Shown here: piece after piece, positions 12,927 to 13,180 of the stretch
How the letters are laid out: every line of letters begins with the position of its first letter
How positions within the stretch are numbered: the first letter of the stretch is position 1
From: Clostridia bacterium BRH_c25
Lineage (GTDB): Bacteria > Bacillota_A > Clostridia > Lutisporales > Lutisporaceae
Length of the DNA: 13,180 nt
Assembly (NCBI GenBank): GCA_001515955.1
Contig: LOES01000119.1
Span: 1-13,180, forward strand
Direction of reading: 5' to 3'
Notes under the pieces: model-generated
What the model was told of the DNA's origin: nothing
The model's input: only the letters and a program-made list of their open reading frames with translations
Database searches by the model: none
Program-made: the position numbers and the translations under genes

Positions 12927-13180
12927 TTAATCTATATCTGCCAGGGTAATCCTACCCTCGAAATAAATACATAGCTGCTCTAAAATCTTACCCCAATCCC
13001 AAGGTTTGCCGTTCCACTTCTTCGTGATGTCCACCATTGAAAGGTACAGCATTTTGAAAAGGGCGTCGTCAGTTGGGAAAATAGTCTTAGATTTAGTAAC
13101 CTTCCTGAGCTGCCGATTGAAGTTTTCGATGGAATTGGTCGTGTATATGATTTTCCGGAGTTCCGGCGGATATTTGAAGT
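12927..13180 (-). CDS. IS256-family (mutator-type) transposase, C-terminal part
   Basis: The minus strand encodes the last 84 residues of a DDE transposase; the rest lies past the window edge. It reads FKYPPELRKIIYTTNSIE, then NFNRQLRKVTKSKTIFPTDD, then ALFKMLYLSMVDITKKW, and ends CIYFEGRITLADID before TAA. The motif IYTTNSIENFNRQLRK is the conserved IS256-family block carrying the catalytic glutamate. This stretch is intact, with a normal family C-terminus. The enzyme cuts and joins IS ends with 8-9 bp target duplications. Whether the whole copy is intact cannot be judged here. Confidence 0.95.
   Translation of the reverse strand, partial: FKYPPELRKIIYTTNSIENFNRQLRKVTKSKTIFPTDDALFKMLYLSMVDITKKWNGKPWDWGKILEQLCIYFEGRITLADID

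Larger units (their letters stand above)
12777..13180 (-). mobile_element. IS256-family insertion sequence, one end (partial)
   Basis: The transposase fragment identifies an IS256-family element whose body extends beyond the right edge. The outer end probably lies near 12777-12800, where GACTGTAAATAATTTTGTGTAAA begins, a composition often seen at ends of this family. The exact end and the target duplication cannot be fixed without the other terminus. Between this end and the transposase stop lie a TGTAAACC/GGTTTACA dyad (12795-12835) and a terminator. Confidence 0.6.

Overview
The window looks like a chromosomal segment of a low-to-moderate GC, endospore-forming anaerobic Firmicute of the class Clostridia. 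Four things point there: an alpha/beta-type small acid-soluble spore protein, two candidate forespore-type promoters, a rubrerythrin-like protein paired with a rubredoxin-reductase-like flavoprotein, and a selenocysteine tRNA. Shine-Dalgarno sites are strong (GGAGG type) and intrinsic terminators are frequent. I cannot name a species.

Layout. 1-800: the 3' end of a pxpC/kipA-type gene (+), a bidirectional terminator, and tRNA-Sec(UCA) on the minus strand. 890-2260: a SASP gene and an AEC-family permease, both minus. 2400-5785: a small coiled-coil protein (+) converges on a minus-strand run that reads alaX (alanyl-tRNA editing), a rubrerythrin-like protein, then an FAD/NAD(P) oxidoreductase. 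This run ends at a strong hairpin inside the 3' end of the coiled-coil gene. 5785-6112: a gene-free stretch with inverted arrays of degenerate 7-bp repeats. 6113-7666: three small plus-strand membrane-protein genes (holin-like, TVP38/VTT, YvlD-like), closed by a strong terminator. 7668-11151: an RNase Z-like metallo-beta-lactamase-fold hydrolase and comEC, with three 11-bp inverted repeats in their leaders. 11162-12721: a second short heptamer array, then an ECF sigma factor overlapping its putative DUF4367 anti-sigma partner, closed by a terminator. From about 12777 to the right edge: one end of an IS256-family insertion sequence with the C-terminus of its transposase (minus).

Most genes are recognisable families. 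The redox pair probably detoxifies peroxide or oxygen. The sigma/anti-sigma pair is a self-contained envelope-sensing unit. ComEC is the DNA-uptake channel, here away from comEA. The unexplained structure is in the non-coding DNA: the heptamer arrays (5803-5975 and 11162-11189), and the three long-loop 11-bp inverted repeats of nearly equal size (7778-7823, 8651-8695, 8710-8753), two of which sit in tandem with a shared core before comEC. I found no CRISPR array, no prophage cluster, and no convincing new multi-gene system.
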